Shown here one piece after another: positions 61,463 to 64,000 of a stretch of 64,000 bases of DNA. The stretch comes from Acinetobacter populi. GTDB lineage: Bacteria > Pseudomonadota > Gammaproteobacteria > Pseudomonadales > Moraxellaceae. The notes beneath the pieces are model-generated. The model was not told where the DNA came from. It was given only the letters and a program-made list of their open reading frames with translations, and ran no database searches. The DNA is taken from contig NZ_NEXX01000002.1 in assembly GCF_002174125.1 (NCBI RefSeq), forward strand, positions 532,480 to 596,479, written 5' to 3'. Both the position numbers and the translations under genes were made by a program. Positions within the stretch are counted from its first letter, which is position 1; each line of letters begins with the position of its first letter.

Positions 61463-62311
61463 TTAAGATTTCTGGATTCCTGTAATTTGTACAGTCACAC
61501 GACGATCCGGCTGCAAACATGCCTGTAAAGCTTGTCGTTGTTGAACTTCGTAACAACCATTGCTTACCGGTTGACTCTCACCTACACTTGCAAAACTAAT
61601 AATTTCGGCGGATATTCCCTTTTGTACCAAATAATTACGAACGGTTTGGGCACGACTCAACCCAAGTTGATAATTATAACTATCTGCACCTAATCGATCA
61701 GTATGGCCAATGAGATGAATATGATTGACACTCACATATTTTGAAGCAATCGTGTCCACAAGTTGATCCAATTCACGATGTCCCTGTGCTAACAAGTCAT
61801 TTAAACGAGAACCGTTAAATTCAAATAATGCATCCGCACTTAAATTTAAGGTTTCAACCTGTGGTTGTACTTCCTGTGGCAATGTCATCGGAATAATGGC
61901 TTCGGGTTGCGCTACCTGAAAATTCTGACAATCCTGTCCTTTCCAGTTCAGATTCTGGGCAATCCCTTTTTGGTCAAAATCAATGCGTAACTGACAACGT
62001 TTATAATCCTGTGTATTGGGAATTCGAATGTCGAGTACATAATTCCAAACACGATTGACAAATACACCTTCATTAAATTGGGGATTACCCAATAAATGAC
62101 GGAATTGATCTTTGTTTAATCCTGTCTCCAGACGGGCAACATCATCATATTCATAACGCTTCACTTGTTTAAGATAACTATCCTCAACTTTTGGGAAATG
62201 AATTTCTTTAGATGTTGTTTGCTGTAATGTTACAGCATCTTCAGCATGGCTCATGGCGATCATTAACCCACTCAATACACTGAACATTAAGGCTTGATTT
62301 AATGCTTTCAT
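61463..62311 (-). CDS. tpgA: OmpA-like protein, TpgA-type partner of the autotransporter
   Basis: A 282-residue exported protein. A signal peptide ([17 protein letters not shown]) is followed by a BamE/SmpA-like segment ([26 protein letters not shown]) and a C-terminal OmpA/MotB peptidoglycan-binding domain (about 165-282) with [24 protein letters not shown]. In Acinetobacter, TpgA is encoded next to a trimeric autotransporter and helps anchor its fibre to peptidoglycan. The gene follows the autotransporter by 71 bp on the same strand, so I assign this role from context. Confidence 0.8.
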   Translation of the reverse strand: MKALNQALMFSVLSGLMIAMSHAEDAVTLQQTTSKEIHFPKVEDSYLKQVKRYEYDDVARLETGLNKDQFRHLLGNPQFNEGVFVNRVWNYVLDIRIPNTQDYKRCQLRIDFDQKGIAQNLNWKGQDCQNFQVAQPEAIIPMTLPQEVQPQVETLNLSADALFEFNGSRLNDLLAQGHRELDQLVDTIASKYVSVNHIHLIGHTDRLGADSYNYQLGLSRAQTVRNYLVQKGISAEIISFASVGESQPVSNGCYEVQQRQALQACLQPDRRVTVQITGIQKS

Positions 62312-62342
62312 CTCTATTCTCTCAATTTAATATTTAAAGATG

Positions 62343-62367
62343 GGAGGCTCTCATTACAAGAACCTCC
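62343..62367 (-). promoter_or_regulatory. Hairpin between the autotransporter and tpgA
   Basis: GGAGGCTCT (62343-62351) pairs with AGAACCTCC (62359-62367) over 9 positions with a G-T pair and a 7-nt loop. There is no clear T-run afterwards on the minus strand. It may tune expression of tpgA relative to the adhesin. Confidence 0.4.
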
Positions 62368-62382
62368 GCGTGTCTTGTGGAA

Positions 62383-64000
<1,618 letters not shown>

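Overview
The window reads as chromosomal DNA of an Acinetobacter species (Moraxellaceae, Gammaproteobacteria). The evidence is the low-GC coding style, the neighbourhoods dnaK-grpE, ubiG-mupP-yciK, lpxC-ftsZ-ftsA-ftsQ-ddl-murC-murG with a divergent dciA, and a trimeric autotransporter followed by an OmpA-like tpgA gene. Protein details suggest it is not A. baumannii itself, but species cannot be fixed from sequence reading alone. Most of the window is housekeeping DNA. I saw no rRNA, tRNA, insertion sequence, prophage or CRISPR array.

Layout. 0-2.5 kb: dnaK (cut by the window edge) and grpE on the minus strand, each behind a heat-shock-type promoter. 2.5-7 kb: a membrane-anchored DUF4230 protein, a LysR regulator divergent from a secreted metallo-beta-lactamase-fold protein that has lost its metal histidines, rph and a YqiA-like esterase. 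7-10.2 kb: a fatty-acid desaturase and its ferredoxin reductase, divergent from a DesT-type TetR regulator, with three operator-like repeats between them. 10.2-19 kb: dsbA, ubiG-mupP-yciK, thiC behind a TPP riboswitch, nudF-cpdA, dksA-gluQ. 19-21.5 kb: ftsW-murD. 21.6-24.1 kb: an unusual three-gene unit, an ABC-type ATPase fused to a dual-specificity phosphatase followed by two Roadblock/LC7-like proteins. 24.5-30.5 kb: acs, a DUF805 protein, an MscS channel, rsmE-waaA. 30.7-33.8 kb: a small AT-rich accessory patch (Ser/Asn-rich lipoprotein, cold-shock protein, PD-(D/E)XK nuclease-like protein). 33.9-45.4 kb: an ArsR-type regulator with an old-yellow-enzyme reductase, prfB with its programmed frameshift, two tandem outer-membrane barrels, glmM-pdxH-recJ, guaB, a cysteine-cluster protein and a di-iron-type MBL protein. 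45.8-50.2 kb: aceE-aceF. 50.5-59.8 kb: M23 peptidase, dciA, and the division/cell-wall cluster from murG down to lpxC. 60-64 kb: a bestrophin, a YffB/Spx-like protein, tpgA, and the 3' part of a trimeric autotransporter adhesin with collagen-like Gly-X-Y repeats.

The genes work together in clear groups: cell-wall precursor synthesis and division (murG, murC, ddl, ftsQ, ftsA, ftsZ, murD, ftsW, glmM, mupP), envelope building (lpxC, waaA, dsbA, M23 peptidase, autotransporter and TpgA), membrane-lipid desaturation under its own repressor, and acetyl-CoA metabolism (aceEF, acs). The best candidate for an undescribed system is the ABC-phosphatase fusion with two Roadblock proteins at 21.7-24.1 kb. 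The collagen-like adhesin and the histidine-less MBL protein are next.
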